Source of the DNA: Candidatus Pantoea deserta
Lineage (GTDB): Bacteria > Pseudomonadota > Gammaproteobacteria > Enterobacterales > Enterobacteriaceae
Length of the DNA stretch: 64,000 bases
NCBI RefSeq assembly: GCF_003813865.1
Contig: NZ_RMVG01000012.1
Location: 86,924 to 150,923, forward strand
Reading direction: 5' to 3'
A program made the position numbers and the translations under genes. Under the pieces are notes generated by a model. The model was not told where the DNA came from, searched no databases, and saw only the letters and a program-made list of their open reading frames with translations. This document shows, piece after piece, positions 47,442-57,760 of this stretch (position 1 is its first letter; each line of letters starts with the position of its first letter).

Positions 47442-47484
47442 GTCGTGATGGGATTCTCGTCACAGAGGGCAACAGCCCCGCAGT

Positions 47485-48741
47485 CTACTCAAGACCGAGG
47501 CTGTCGCGAAGCAATTGCAGGCGTTCAGTGTCGCCGTCGCGGGCGGCCTGCTGCAAAGATTTAGTTGGGGCGTGAATCAAACGGTTAGTCAGCTTATGCG
47601 CCAGCTCCTGCAATACCTTCTGCGGATCGGCGCCCTGCTGTAGCGAGGCCAGCGCGCGCGCTTCAAGATCGGCACGCACGCTTTCGGCCTGGGTACGGTA
47701 TTCGCGAATGGTCTCGACCGCGCTCTGCGCGCGCAGCCAGGACATAAATTCGCCGCTCTCCTGCACCACGATGCTCTCAGCCTGCACGGCGGCGGCTTTA
47801 CGCTGCGCCATGTTTTGCTCGATGATCGCCTGCAAATCGTCAACGCTGTAGAGATAGGCGTTAGGCAGCTTGCCGACTTCCGGCTCGACGTCGCGCGGCA
47901 CGGCGATATCCACCAGCAGCACCGGCTTGTTGCGGCGCGCTTTCAGCGCGCGCTCCATCATGCCTTTGCCGATAATCGGCAGCGGACTGGCGGTCGACGA
48001 AATAACAATATCGGCGTCCGCCAGACGCGCATCGATGTCCGCCAGGCCGATAACCTCCGCGCCCACCTCTTCCGCCAGCCGCTCGGCGCGCTCGCGCGTG
48101 CGGTTAGCGATAATCAGCTTCTGCACTTTATGCTCGCGCAGATGGCGCGCCACCAGCTCAATGGTTTCGCCTGCGCCGACTAGCAGCACATTCACAGAGG
48201 AGAGCGATTCAAAGATCTGGCGCGCCAGCGTACAGGCGGCGAAGGCTACCGATACCGCGCTGGCGCCGATTTCGGTTTCAGTGCGCACCCGTTTGGCGAC
48301 AGAGAAGGTCTTCTGGAACATACGCTCCAGCTCGCTGCTGAGCGCATGGCCGCGCTGCGAGTCGGCGAAGGCTTTTTTCACCTGGCCTAAGATTTGCGGT
48401 TCGCCCAGCACCAGCGAGTCAAGCCCGCTCGCCACGCGCATTAAGTGGCTCACCGCCGCATTATCCTGATGCCAGTAAAGACTTTGACGCACGTCCTCTT
48501 CATTGAGATGGTGGTAATCACACAGCCAGCGCACCAGGCGCTCCTGCAAATCCGCCTGCTGCTCGACGCTAAGGTAGAGTTCAGTGCGGTTGCAGGTTGA
48601 GAGAACCACGCCGCTCTGCACCATCGGCTGGGAAAGCAGGCTGTCAAGCGCCTGTTCCAGCACGTCCGGCCCAAACGCAACGCGTTCACGCAGGGCGACA
48701 GGTGCAGTTTTATGATTGATTCCGAGAGCGAGCAGCGTCAT
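47485..48741 (-). CDS. hemA: Glutamyl-tRNA reductase HemA
   Basis: First step of tetrapyrrole synthesis by the C5 route: NADPH reduction of glutamyl-tRNA to glutamate-1-semialdehyde. A 418-residue protein with [17 protein letters not shown] at the N terminus, the catalytic-Cys motif [10 protein letters not shown] (residues 48-57), the NADPH-binding [14 protein letters not shown] and the C-terminal dimerisation helix. ATG 48741 is chosen because it gives the conserved [14 protein letters not shown] start; the frame is open to 48825 but that extension is not conserved. It supplies the haem and sirohaem precursors also used by the nas enzymes. Divergent from lolB. Confidence 0.97.
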   Translation of the reverse strand: MTLLALGINHKTAPVALRERVAFGPDVLEQALDSLLSQPMVQSGVVLSTCNRTELYLSVEQQADLQERLVRWLCDYHHLNEEDVRQSLYWHQDNAAVSHLMRVASGLDSLVLGEPQILGQVKKAFADSQRGHALSSELERMFQKTFSVAKRVRTETEIGASAVSVAFAACTLARQIFESLSSVNVLLVGAGETIELVARHLREHKVQKLIIANRTRERAERLAEEVGAEVIGLADIDARLADADIVISSTASPLPIIGKGMMERALKARRNKPVLLVDIAVPRDVEPEVGKLPNAYLYSVDDLQAIIEQNMAQRKAAAVQAESIVVQESGEFMSWLRAQSAVETIREYRTQAESVRADLEARALASLQQGADPQKVLQELAHKLTNRLIHAPTKSLQQAARDGDTERLQLLRDSLGLE

Positions 48742-48958
48742 GGCGATAAAAGGTTGGGTTGTCCCAATAATGTCAGGGTTTTGTGAGGCGCATTCTACAA
48801 GATGCGGCAGATCATGAAAAGCCATACAAAGGCTATGACTGTAATAAGATTAAACTGATCGTGCGCATTTTTCCTGAAAACAGGATTGACGGTTTATAAG
48901 CGTGTCGCTAGCGTTATCTGTTACGAATTAAAAACGTGTCTGAGGAGATGACCACGTT

Positions 48959-49582
48959 ATGACCTTTTCACCCCGCACTATGCTGCGCCTTTTGCCGCTG
49001 GCCAGCGCCCTGCTGACCGCCTGCGCCGTTAATCAACCGCAAGGCCCGGGACCGGCCACCACCGCGCCGCAGTGGCAGCAGCATCAGCAGGAGGTGGCGA
49101 AAGTCACCCACTATCAGACGCGCGGCGCCTTTGCCTACCTGTCCGACAAGCAGAAGGTCTATGCTCGCTTTAACTGGCAGCAGACCGCGCCGGATCGCTA
49201 TCGTCTGCTGCTTACCAACCCGCTGGGCAGCACTGAGCTTCAGCTCGATGCGCAGGGTCAGACCGTGCAGCTGGTGGATAACAAAGGCAAACGCTACGTC
49301 AGCAACGATGCGGAGAAGATGATTGCTCAGCTGACCGGCATGGACATTCCGCTGGCCAACCTGCGTCAGTGGATGATGGGCCTGCCGGGCGACGCCACCG
49401 ACTATCAGCTCAACGGCAACTATCAGCTGAAGAGTCTGAACTACAGCCGCGACGGTCAGCAGTGGCAGGTAAATATTCAGGACTACGACAGCAAGGTTAC
49501 GCCAGCGCTGCCGGCGAATCTGGAACTGCGCGAAGGCGATCAGCGCATCAAGCTGCGTATGGATAGCTGGACGCTGCAATGA
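48959..49582 (+). CDS. lolB: Outer-membrane lipoprotein receptor LolB
   Basis: Accepts lipoproteins from LolA and inserts them into the outer membrane. A 207-residue lipoprotein: signal peptide with lipobox LTAC (Cys21) followed by Ala, consistent with outer-membrane sorting. The body matches LolB with [40 protein letters not shown], the hydrophobic-cavity strands and a C-terminal [10 protein letters not shown]. Overlaps ispE by four bases; hemA is divergent upstream, the standard arrangement. Confidence 0.95.
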   Translation: MTFSPRTMLRLLPLASALLTACAVNQPQGPGPATTAPQWQQHQQEVAKVTHYQTRGAFAYLSDKQKVYARFNWQQTAPDRYRLLLTNPLGSTELQLDAQGQTVQLVDNKGKRYVSNDAEKMIAQLTGMDIPLANLRQWMMGLPGDATDYQLNGNYQLKSLNYSRDGQQWQVNIQDYDSKVTPALPANLELREGDQRIKLRMDSWTLQ

Positions 49583-50436
49583 TCACCTCCTGGCCCGCTC
49601 CGGCAAAGCTTAACCTGTTTCTCTATATCACCGGCCGTCGCGCAGACGGCTACCATAATCTGCAAACCCTGTTTCAGTTCCTCGACTACGGCGATACGCT
49701 GCACATCACGCCCGACAACAGCGGATGCATTGCGCTGACCACGCCGGTTGAAGGGGTCGCCCATGACGACAACCTCATCGTGCGCGCGGCGCAGCTGCTG
49801 CGCCAGGCGGCGCAGGCGCAACAGAGTTTGCCTGCCGACGCGGGCGCGCAGATCGCCATTGAAAAAAAATTGCCGATGGGCGGCGGGCTGGGCGGCGGCT
49901 CTTCGAACGCCGCCACGGTGCTGGTGGCGCTGAACCACCTGTGGCGCACCGGTCTCTCCCCTGACGCGCTGGCCGAACTTGGCATTCAGCTCGGCGCAGA
50001 CGTGCCGGTCTTTGTCAGAGGTTTCGCCGCTTTCGCTCAGGGCGTCGGCGAAGAGTTGCAGCCCGCCGATCCGGCGGAAAAATGGTATCTGGTGGCGCAT
50101 CCTGGGGTAAGCATTCCAACGCCGCTGGTGTTTAACGATCCGCAGCTTACGCGCGATACGCCAGCCCGCTCGCTGGAGGCGCTTTTAGCCGCTCCCTTTT
50201 ATAATGATTGTGAGGCCGTGGTAAGAAAACGTTTTCGCGAGGTTGATGAGCTTGTTTCCTGGCTGCTAGAATACGCGCCGTCGCGCCTGACTGGCACTGG
50301 CGCTTGCGTGTTTGCTGAATTTGACACCGAGTCGGCCGCTCGTCAGGTGCTGGAACTCGCCCCGAAATGGGTATGCGGATTTGTCGCGCGAGGCGTTAAC
50401 GTCTCGCCTCTGCATCGCACCCTTTCCGGGCTGTAA
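49579..50436 (+). CDS. ispE: 4-diphosphocytidyl-2-C-methyl-D-erythritol kinase IspE
   Basis: ATP-dependent kinase of the MEP isoprenoid pathway. A 285-residue GHMP-family protein with [22 protein letters not shown] at the N terminus (catalytic Lys/His region) and the nucleotide loop [17 protein letters not shown] near residue 97. The ADVPVF segment and the C-terminal [12 protein letters not shown] motif complete the family set. ATGA overlap with lolB. Confidence 0.96.
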   Translation: MITSWPAPAKLNLFLYITGRRADGYHNLQTLFQFLDYGDTLHITPDNSGCIALTTPVEGVAHDDNLIVRAAQLLRQAAQAQQSLPADAGAQIAIEKKLPMGGGLGGGSSNAATVLVALNHLWRTGLSPDALAELGIQLGADVPVFVRGFAAFAQGVGEELQPADPAEKWYLVAHPGVSIPTPLVFNDPQLTRDTPARSLEALLAAPFYNDCEAVVRKRFREVDELVSWLLEYAPSRLTGTGACVFAEFDTESAARQVLELAPKWVCGFVARGVNVSPLHRTLSGL

Positions 50437-50501
50437 GCGCATGTGTGACAGTGTCACCCTGTTCCAGACGCTGCACCTTGTGCACTAATACACCCGTATG
50501 A

Positions 50502-51521
<1,020 letters not shown>

Positions 51522-51533
51522 TCTTCTCTCCAG

Positions 51534-51557
51534 ACCGGGCCTCGCGCCCGGTTTTTT
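51534..51557 (+). terminator. prs terminator
   Basis: ACCGGGC-CTCGC-GCCCGGT followed by a run of six T (52-57), 12 bp after the prs stop. A textbook intrinsic terminator. Confidence 0.93.
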
Positions 51558-51729
51558 ATTCAGGCCGCGCTAATCTGCTAATTAACCCCTCTTGCCCGCT
51601 GATATTTCCTCAATCACTTTTTTAGCCAGCCGGTAAGCTGCTGTTTTATTCCGCCTGATGGCAAGGCTTTAGCCGACAGGCATCCGCCGCTCTTTTACAG
51701 CCCACTTTCAGGCGAGAAATCTGGCCACG

Positions 51730-52953
51730 ATGAACCTCGACACCTACACGCTGTTTATTTGTGAGCTTTATGTGCTGGGGTTCCTGAGCATTATTATGCT
51801 GTTTGCCTGGACAGGAGCGCAGCTTGACCGGGTGCTGGGCTACACCACGCTGGCGCTAATCGCGACGCTGATAGCCGTTTTTCTCAGCAGCCTGCGCAGC
51901 CGAGGTCTGCTGTTTTTGCCGGTCGTGGTGGGCAACTGCGTTATGATGCTGGCCTACGGCGCGCTGCTCAACGCCTTCCGCACCTTCTGCCTGCGTCCGG
52001 TGGGTTTCGCCTGGCTGCCTGGCGCCGCTGCCTGGGCGCTGCTCTGCCTTATTCCCGATTTCTATCACTCTATGCCTCAGCGCGTGCTGGTTCTCTGCCT
52101 GCTTTGCGCCCTCTATACCGCGGCGCTGATCCGGCTGCTGTGGCAGGTGCGCGCGTCGCTGACGGTCACATTCTGGCCCGCTCAGCTGCTGCTGTGGATC
52201 CATCTGCTGTTTCATCTCGCGCGAATTTTTCTTGATAACGCGATGCCGACGCCGCAGCCTGGCGCCATCGGCGGATCGAGTTTTTCCGTCTGGGTGATAC
52301 TGGAATCGATTCTGTTTGTTATCGGCCTGACTTTTACCATTATGGCGATGGTTAATGAACGCACGCAGATAAGGTACAAACAGGCTTCGCTGCACGATCC
52401 GCTGACCAGCGTCTGGAACCGTCGCGCCCTGTTTAGTCAGGCAGAAAAACTGATCGCGCGCTGTCAGCGTCAACAGCAGCCTTGTACCGCCATACTGTTC
52501 GATCTGGATCACTTTAAAAGTATCAACGACCGCTTCGGCCATTTGCTGGGTGACAGGGTGTTACAGGATTTTTGCGCGGTGGCGATGCCCAGACTGCCCG
52601 CGCACGGCGTGTTTGCTCGCCTGGGCGGCGAAGAGTTTGCGGCAATTCTGCCCGCCGACGCGCGTGCGGCCCATCAGATTTGCGAAGATATTCGCCTGGC
52701 CACGCTGGCGTCGTTACCAGACGACATCGCCTATTCGGTGAGTATCGGTTTTGCCACCTCCAGCGCCTCGGCATCGACGCTGGAAAGCCTGCTGGCGCTG
52801 GCCGATGAAGCGCTGTATCGCGCCAAAGCCAGCGGCCGCAACTGTACCGAGCAGTATCAGCTTAGTGCTGCGAGTGATGAGAAGCTCGACGGCAGCGTTT
52901 ATCGTAATGACGATGCCAGAAGTAACGATCTTCGATCTTTTCACGTCCGCTGA
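51730..52953 (+). CDS. Membrane-bound diguanylate cyclase (GGDEF domain)
   Basis: A 407-residue protein with about seven N-terminal membrane spans (residues ~8-210) and a C-terminal GGDEF domain (about 225-375) that would make c-di-GMP from two GTP. The active-site loop is GGEEF (299-303) in ARLGGEEFAAIL. The DPLTSVWNRRALF and FDLDHFKSINDRFGH motifs are intact, so activity is likely. The RxxD inhibitory site normally nine to six residues before GGEEF is missing (PAHG there), so product inhibition should be weak. In E. coli this position after prs is held by dauA (ychM). The last 31 codons run antisense to the end of ychH. Confidence 0.88.
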   Translation: MNLDTYTLFICELYVLGFLSIIMLFAWTGAQLDRVLGYTTLALIATLIAVFLSSLRSRGLLFLPVVVGNCVMMLAYGALLNAFRTFCLRPVGFAWLPGAAAWALLCLIPDFYHSMPQRVLVLCLLCALYTAALIRLLWQVRASLTVTFWPAQLLLWIHLLFHLARIFLDNAMPTPQPGAIGGSSFSVWVILESILFVIGLTFTIMAMVNERTQIRYKQASLHDPLTSVWNRRALFSQAEKLIARCQRQQQPCTAILFDLDHFKSINDRFGHLLGDRVLQDFCAVAMPRLPAHGVFARLGGEEFAAILPADARAAHQICEDIRLATLASLPDDIAYSVSIGFATSSASASTLESLLALADEALYRAKASGRNCTEQYQLSAASDEKLDGSVYRNDDARSNDLRSFHVR

Positions 52954-53140
52954 CGCGCGCCCCGGCCAGCCATAGCAGCGCGCCGATAAAAATGCCTAAA
53001 ATCGCGCCCTGCGCCAGCAGCGACGGCAGTTGAATAGTGGGGAGCTGGTTGATAACAGAGAAGCCGAGACCGGCCAGCATGACGATCATACCGACTATCA
53101 TCAGCGCATTGCCTGTTGTCCGACAGTGTTGATGCTTCAT
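52862..53140 (-). CDS. ychH: YchH family small membrane protein
   Basis: A 92-residue inner-membrane protein with two hydrophobic segments and a basic, Arg/His-rich C terminus (YDKRCRRASHHSQH). It matches E. coli YchH in length and in LWLAGARVSGREK and RYFWHRHYDKRCRR. In E. coli it is a stress-induced protein with a proposed role in resistance and biofilm. It keeps the conserved place between prs and pth, but its last 92 bp overlap the convergent GGDEF gene. Shine-Dalgarno GGAGGTGA lies just before the ATG. Confidence 0.9.
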   Translation of the reverse strand: MKHQHCRTTGNALMIVGMIVMLAGLGFSVINQLPTIQLPSLLAQGAILGIFIGALLWLAGARVSGREKIEDRYFWHRHYDKRCRRASHHSQH

Positions 53141-53403
53141 AAGTCACCTCCATCCATATGAGTAAGTCAATCAAACCGCACATAATGTTAACTCGTCATA
53201 AGTTTAGGCAATGGCCCGAACACAATTTGCGTCCAGGATCACACAACGGCAACAAAGACTGACGCAACTTTACGAGCAGCGTTTTGATTTAAATAACAAA
53301 ATAATTAATCACCAGACGTAACTTTCCCTTTTAGCGCCGTTTGTTCTCTTCTCAGGCACGCAGTACACTAACGCCCTTTCAACACCTGAGCAGGATAATC
53401 ATC

Positions 53404-53991
53404 GTGAGCAGCATTAAACTGATTGTAGGGCTGGCTAACCCTGGCGCTGAATACGCAGCGACGCGTCATAACGCGGGCGCCTGGTTTGTAGATTTGCTGG
53501 CGGAGCGTCACAATCAGTCGTTAAAGGAAGAGGCGAAATTTTTCGGCTATACCGCGCGCATTTCTCTGGCGGGCGAAGATGTGCGGCTGTTGGTTCCCAC
53601 TACCTTTATGAACCTTAGCGGTAAAGCCGTAGCGGCCATGGCGACCTTTTTCCGCATTACGCCTGAAGAGATTCTGGTGGCGCACGATGAGCTGGATTTG
53701 CCGCCAGGCGTGGCGAAATTCAAACAGGGCGGCGGTCACGGCGGACATAACGGCCTGAAAGACATCATCAGCAAACTGGGCAACAATAATAACTTTCACC
53801 GTTTGCGCATTGGCATTGGTCATCCGGGCGACCGCAATAAGGTAACGGGCTTTGTGCTCGGCAGGCCGCCTGCCAGCGAACAGAAGCTGATTGACGACGC
53901 CATTGACGAGGCGGCGCGCTGTACCGAAGTCTGGCTGAAAGAGGATCGCCTGAAGGCGATGAACCGGCTGCATGCGTTCAAGGCAAGCTAA
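53404..53991 (+). CDS. pth: Peptidyl-tRNA hydrolase
   Basis: Releases peptides from prematurely dropped peptidyl-tRNA; essential. The 195-residue protein has [22 protein letters not shown] (catalytic His20-equivalent), FMNLSGKAV, the [11 protein letters not shown] motif and [12 protein letters not shown]. The start is GTG 53404, giving the conserved N terminus seen in E. coli Pth (194 residues); the open frame reaching back to 53341 is not conserved. It precedes ychF as usual. Confidence 0.96.
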   Translation: MSSIKLIVGLANPGAEYAATRHNAGAWFVDLLAERHNQSLKEEAKFFGYTARISLAGEDVRLLVPTTFMNLSGKAVAAMATFFRITPEEILVAHDELDLPPGVAKFKQGGGHGGHNGLKDIISKLGNNNNFHRLRIGIGHPGDRNKVTGFVLGRPPASEQKLIDDAIDEAARCTEVWLKEDRLKAMNRLHAFKAS

Positions 53992-54016
53992 ACGCCCTGC
54001 CTGCGCCAATTGTGTG

Positions 54017-54022
54017 TATAAT
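54017..54022 (+). promoter_or_regulatory. Probable -10 element of ychF
   Basis: A TATAAT lies in the pth-ychF gap, preceded by TGTG, 73 bp before the ychF start. No good -35 hexamer is seen at the right distance, so the TGTG may act as an extended -10. Confidence 0.5.
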
Positions 54023-54094
54023 GCGCCAACTTTTTTTCGTTTCCGGCAATGCCTGACGCAGGCGTTGCACCTCAAGTTAGAAGGGTAACCAACC

Positions 54095-55186
54095 ATGGGA
54101 TTTAAATGCGGTATCGTGGGCCTGCCGAACGTCGGTAAATCCACCCTGTTCAACGCGCTGACAAAAGCGGGCATCGAAGCGGCTAACTTCCCCTTCTGCA
54201 CCATTGAGCCTAACACTGGCGTGGTGCCTATGCCGGATCCGCGTCTTGATCAGCTGGCGGAGATCGTCAAGCCGCAGCGTCTGGTGCCGACCACCATGGA
54301 GTTCGTTGATATTGCGGGCCTGGTCAAGGGCGCGTCAAAAGGCGAAGGTCTGGGCAACCAGTTCCTGACCAATATCCGTGAAACCGAAGCCATCGGCCAC
54401 GTTGTACGCTGCTTTGAGAATGAAAATATTATCCACGTCGCGGGTAAAGTGAACCCGGCGGAAGATATTGACGTGATCAACACCGAACTGGCGCTTTCCG
54501 ATCTGGAAACCTGTGAGCGCGCCATTCAGCGCGTGCAGAAAAAAGCCAAAGGCGGCGATAAAGACGCGAAAGCCGAGCTGGCCGCGCTGGAGAAATGTCT
54601 GCCTCATCTGGAAAACGCCGGTATGCTGCGCGCCCTGGAGCTGGATGCGGAAGAGAAAGCGGCGATTCGCTACCTGAGCTTCCTGACGCTGAAGCCGACC
54701 ATGTACATCGCCAACGTCAATGAAGACGGCTTTGAAAACAATCCTTACCTCGATCAGGTGCGCGCGATTGCGGAAGCTGAAGGCTCTGTGGTGGTGCCGG
54801 TCTGTGCGGCGGTGGAATCCGATATTGCCGAGCTGGACGATGAAGAGCGTGACGAGTTTATGGCCGAGCTGGGTCTGGAAGAGCCGGGTCTGAACCGCGT
54901 TATCCGTGCCGGTTATGCGCTGCTTAACCTGCAAACCTACTTCACCGCCGGGGTGAAAGAGGTTCGCGCCTGGACGATTCCGGTTGGCGCGACGGCGCCG
55001 CAGGCGGCAGGTAAAATCCATACCGACTTCGAGAAAGGCTTTATTCGCGCCCAGACTATCGCGTTTGATGACTTTGTCGCTTATAAGGGCGAGCAAGGCG
55101 CGAAGGAAGCCGGCAAGATGCGTTCTGAAGGCAAAGAGTACGTGGTGAAAGACGGCGACGTGATGAACTTTTTGTTTAACGTCTGA
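54095..55186 (+). CDS. ychF: Redox-regulated ATPase YchF (OLA1 family)
   Basis: A 363-residue P-loop protein of the Obg family that prefers ATP and associates with ribosomes. It shows the G1 loop GLPNVGKST (residues 8-16) and switch [22 protein letters not shown]. An NVNEDG segment replaces the NKxD guanine motif, which explains the ATP preference. The C-terminal TGS domain has [15 protein letters not shown] and ends DVMNFLFNV. Length is identical to E. coli YchF. Confidence 0.97.
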   Translation: MGFKCGIVGLPNVGKSTLFNALTKAGIEAANFPFCTIEPNTGVVPMPDPRLDQLAEIVKPQRLVPTTMEFVDIAGLVKGASKGEGLGNQFLTNIRETEAIGHVVRCFENENIIHVAGKVNPAEDIDVINTELALSDLETCERAIQRVQKKAKGGDKDAKAELAALEKCLPHLENAGMLRALELDAEEKAAIRYLSFLTLKPTMYIANVNEDGFENNPYLDQVRAIAEAEGSVVVPVCAAVESDIAELDDEERDEFMAELGLEEPGLNRVIRAGYALLNLQTYFTAGVKEVRAWTIPVGATAPQAAGKIHTDFEKGFIRAQTIAFDDFVAYKGEQGAKEAGKMRSEGKEYVVKDGDVMNFLFNV

Positions 55187-55234
55187 CAGTCTTTTCCTGG
55201 CTCCCAGTCTCTTCTGAGGGCCGCCCTGTCCCAT

Positions 55235-55264
55235 AAAATCCACGCGCCTGCGTGGATTTTTCTT
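55235..55264 (+). terminator. ychF terminator
   Basis: AAAATCCACGC-GCCT-GCGTGGATTTT, perfect, extended by TTCTTTT. It lies about 50 bp after the ychF stop. The A-run on the left arm could also serve minus-strand transcripts from the LysR gene. Confidence 0.9.
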
Positions 55265-55388
55265 TTACCGGACCTCAAAAATCGCCACCCGACGTTGACC
55301 CTGCCCCTGTGCGCACGACGCGCAAAAAGGTTACGCCGCATACCCCCTGACACAGGCGCTGTCCTGGCAGCCCGCAGTCCCGCCTGAC

Positions 55389-56264
55389 TCAGGTAAAAAA
55401 CCAGCCGGCGGAATAGTGCTCGCAGATAAATTTGACGAAAACCTTCACCTTCGGGCTTTGCAGGCGACGTGACGTATGCAGAACCCACAGCTCGGTTAGC
55501 GTGTCTGCTTCTCCCCAGCTGACCAGCTCGCCTGTTTCCAGCTGACGGCTGACAATGGACTGCGGAAGCATAGCCGCCCCAGCCCCGGCCATCACGGCAT
55601 CCCGCACGGTAAGCAGCGAAGAGAGCCGCATCACGGGCTGGGGAGCAAAGCAGCGCTGCCCCTTCAGAACGCGCCAGGTTTCGCCTTCAGAGAAGGTGGA
55701 CATCACCACCGCCGGGATCGCTGGCGGCGACTCCGCAGAACCGATCGGCCTCTCCAGTGCGGGCACCGCCACCAGCACCAGCCGGTCTCTGGCAAAACAG
55801 CGGCCCACCAGCGCGCTGTTAACAGGCGGATTAATACGAATAGCCACGTCAAACTGCTCGTCCACCAGATCGGCCAGACGGTTCTCTGAGAGGGTTTCAA
55901 CGCGAATGTCAGGATAGCGAAGGCGAAACTCTGCTAACAGCCGCCCCAGCGCCAGCTGCGAAAACAGCAAGGGAGCGGTAACGCGCAGCCATCCCGCAGG
56001 CTTTGCGGCGTTCTCCCGCGCCGACAGGGCCGCCTCGTCTATCTCCTGTATAGGTCCGGCGGTACGCAACAGCAGGCGTTCGCCCGCCTCGGTGACATGC
56101 AGCCTGTGGCCTCCCCGTTCAATCAGGCGCACGCCCACTGCCTCTTCCAGTTCGGCCAGCCGGCGTGAAAGCGTCGCTTTTGGTTTCCCGCTGGCGCGGC
56201 TGGCTGCGCCAATGCCGCCACAGGACGCAATAAGGTGAAAGTCTTTAAGGGCGTTGATGTCCAT
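55389..56264 (-). CDS. LysR-family transcriptional regulator
   Basis: A LysR regulator of about 292 residues. The N-terminal winged helix-turn-helix occurs as LKDFHLIASCGGIGAASRASGKPKATLSRRLAELEEAVGVRLIER, and the periplasmic-binding-like effector domain from about residue 90 carries LLAEFRLRYPDIRVE and VRDAVMAGAGAAMLP. It most likely controls the divergent NmrA-type gene, with which it shares a 109-bp promoter region. Starts at 56264 (MDINALKDF) and 56276 are both possible; neither has a strong ribosome site, and the shorter matches the usual LysR N terminus. The inducer is unknown. Confidence 0.88.
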   Translation of the reverse strand: MDINALKDFHLIASCGGIGAASRASGKPKATLSRRLAELEEAVGVRLIERGGHRLHVTEAGERLLLRTAGPIQEIDEAALSARENAAKPAGWLRVTAPLLFSQLALGRLLAEFRLRYPDIRVETLSENRLADLVDEQFDVAIRINPPVNSALVGRCFARDRLVLVAVPALERPIGSAESPPAIPAVVMSTFSEGETWRVLKGQRCFAPQPVMRLSSLLTVRDAVMAGAGAAMLPQSIVSRQLETGELVSWGEADTLTELWVLHTSRRLQSPKVKVFVKFICEHYSAGWFFT

Positions 56265-56373
56265 TAGCTGTCTCATTTATGGAACAGGTTATCCCAATAA
56301 TAGCGTCTTCGAATGGAATATGGATCGGTATAGAGTCTTCTCACACCCACCCAGACAAGACGGAGTAAACATC

Positions 56374-57246
56374 ATGACTATTCTCATTACCGGCGCCACT
56401 GGCCGTGTCGGTCGCCACGTTGTTGACCAGCTCAACCGCCGCGGAGTCAGCTTCCGCGTTATGTCCCGCGACCCTGCCAGGGCTGGCTTTGCCGAGAGTG
56501 TGGACGTGGTTAAAGGCGATTTTCTGGATATTGACGCCCTGCGTTCCGCCCTCAGTGGTATCCGAACGCTGTTCTTACTGAGCGCGGTGACGGCCGACGA
56601 ATATACGCAGACGCTGATCGCCCTCAATATTGCCCGTGACACTGGCGTCGAGCGGGTAGTTTATCTTTCTGTTTTTGGCGCCGATGCGTCGGTTAATGTG
56701 CCTCACTTCGCTGTGAAATACGGTGCCGAACGCATGCTGAAAGAGATGGATTTTAGCGCTACCCTGCTGCGTCCGACCTACTTCATCGACAATGAGAGCA
56801 TGATCAAGGATGTCATTATCAATCACGGCGTTTATCCGATGCCGATTGGCGGCACTGGACTGGCGATGGTCGATACACGCGACATTGCTGAGGTAGCGGC
56901 GATTGAACTGATACGTCGCGATCGGGCAGCGGAAAAGCTGCCTGTCGAGACCATTAACCTTGTTGGTCCCGATACGCTGACCGGAGAAGACGCCGCCGCG
57001 CTCTGGAGCGAGGTGCTGGGACGTCAGGTCATCTATGGCGGCGATAACCCGGATGCCTTTGAGGCAAATATGGCGACGTCTATGCCCCGATGGATGGCCT
57101 ATGAAATGCGCCTGATGGCTGAGCGTTACGTCAGAGATGGCATGCTGCCGCAGGAGGGCGACAGAGAACGGCTGGTCTCGCTGCTTGGCCGCCCTCTTCA
57201 CACCTACCGCGATTTCATTACCACGCTGGCGGGTCAGACAGCTTGA
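56374..57246 (+). CDS. NmrA-family NAD(P)-binding protein
   Basis: A 290-residue Rossmann-fold protein of the atypical SDR (NmrA/HSCARG-like) group. The dinucleotide loop is ITGATGRVGRHV (residues 4-15), then VVYLSVFGADASVN and LLRPTYFIDN. The catalytic Tyr-x-x-x-Lys of classical SDRs is not obvious, so it may be a redox sensor or an NAD(P)H-dependent quinone or azo reductase; its exact activity is open. ATG 56374 is chosen because GGAG precedes it and the Rossmann strand begins there. Divergent from the LysR gene. Confidence 0.85.
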   Translation: MTILITGATGRVGRHVVDQLNRRGVSFRVMSRDPARAGFAESVDVVKGDFLDIDALRSALSGIRTLFLLSAVTADEYTQTLIALNIARDTGVERVVYLSVFGADASVNVPHFAVKYGAERMLKEMDFSATLLRPTYFIDNESMIKDVIINHGVYPMPIGGTGLAMVDTRDIAEVAAIELIRRDRAAEKLPVETINLVGPDTLTGEDAAALWSEVLGRQVIYGGDNPDAFEANMATSMPRWMAYEMRLMAERYVRDGMLPQEGDRERLVSLLGRPLHTYRDFITTLAGQTA

Positions 57247-57760
57247 CGGACGGAGCGCGGGCGCAGCAACACACTACGCCCGCCGCGCCTTCCCGATGCC
57301 GCCCTCATCAGATCTTTATCAACCCCCCTCGCTTCAGATGAAACAAGCGGATGACAAATTCCGCGCGGCGCGCCGTGCGGCGGCGTCATACTGACTGGCG
57401 ATATTACGCACGCCTGTGATTTGATAAGGATGGCGTAACGAGCAAAGAACCGATGGCAGAGAATCAAGCGCCGCATCGGCGATTTCAACCTGACGTACTT
57501 GCCCCACACCGGCGCTGCGCCAGTAATGAAAGACATCTTAAGTATGCTGTAACTAACTGGGCGCTGCGCAATTTCACCGCTGTCAGGGCGGCAGCCCGCT
57601 GCCATCCGCCTTAACGCCCGGCTTATCAGGCGGGCGTTACCCCAGCCTGCGAAAAAGAGGCCGCTGGCCGCAACGCTGGCGCGGCCCTTTTTGCTAAACC
57701 TCTTTGCAAACCCGCCCAGAAAGGGATAATAGCCCACCCCTGACTGCTGAAGGCCAGACG
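57247..57760. other. Intergenic region with two hairpins before dcuS
   Basis: About 510 bp without a convincing gene. Two stem-loops are visible. TAACGCCCG pairs with CGGGCGTTA at 57612-57639. GGCCGC pairs with GCGGCC at 57659-57686 and is followed by CTTTTT, which could terminate a plus-strand transcript or be a repetitive extragenic element. No similarity to an insertion sequence or tRNA was seen. Confidence 0.45.

Noticed and set aside
57612..57686. The two hairpins before dcuS as REP elements
   Set aside because: No second copy in the window and only loose similarity to known REP cores.
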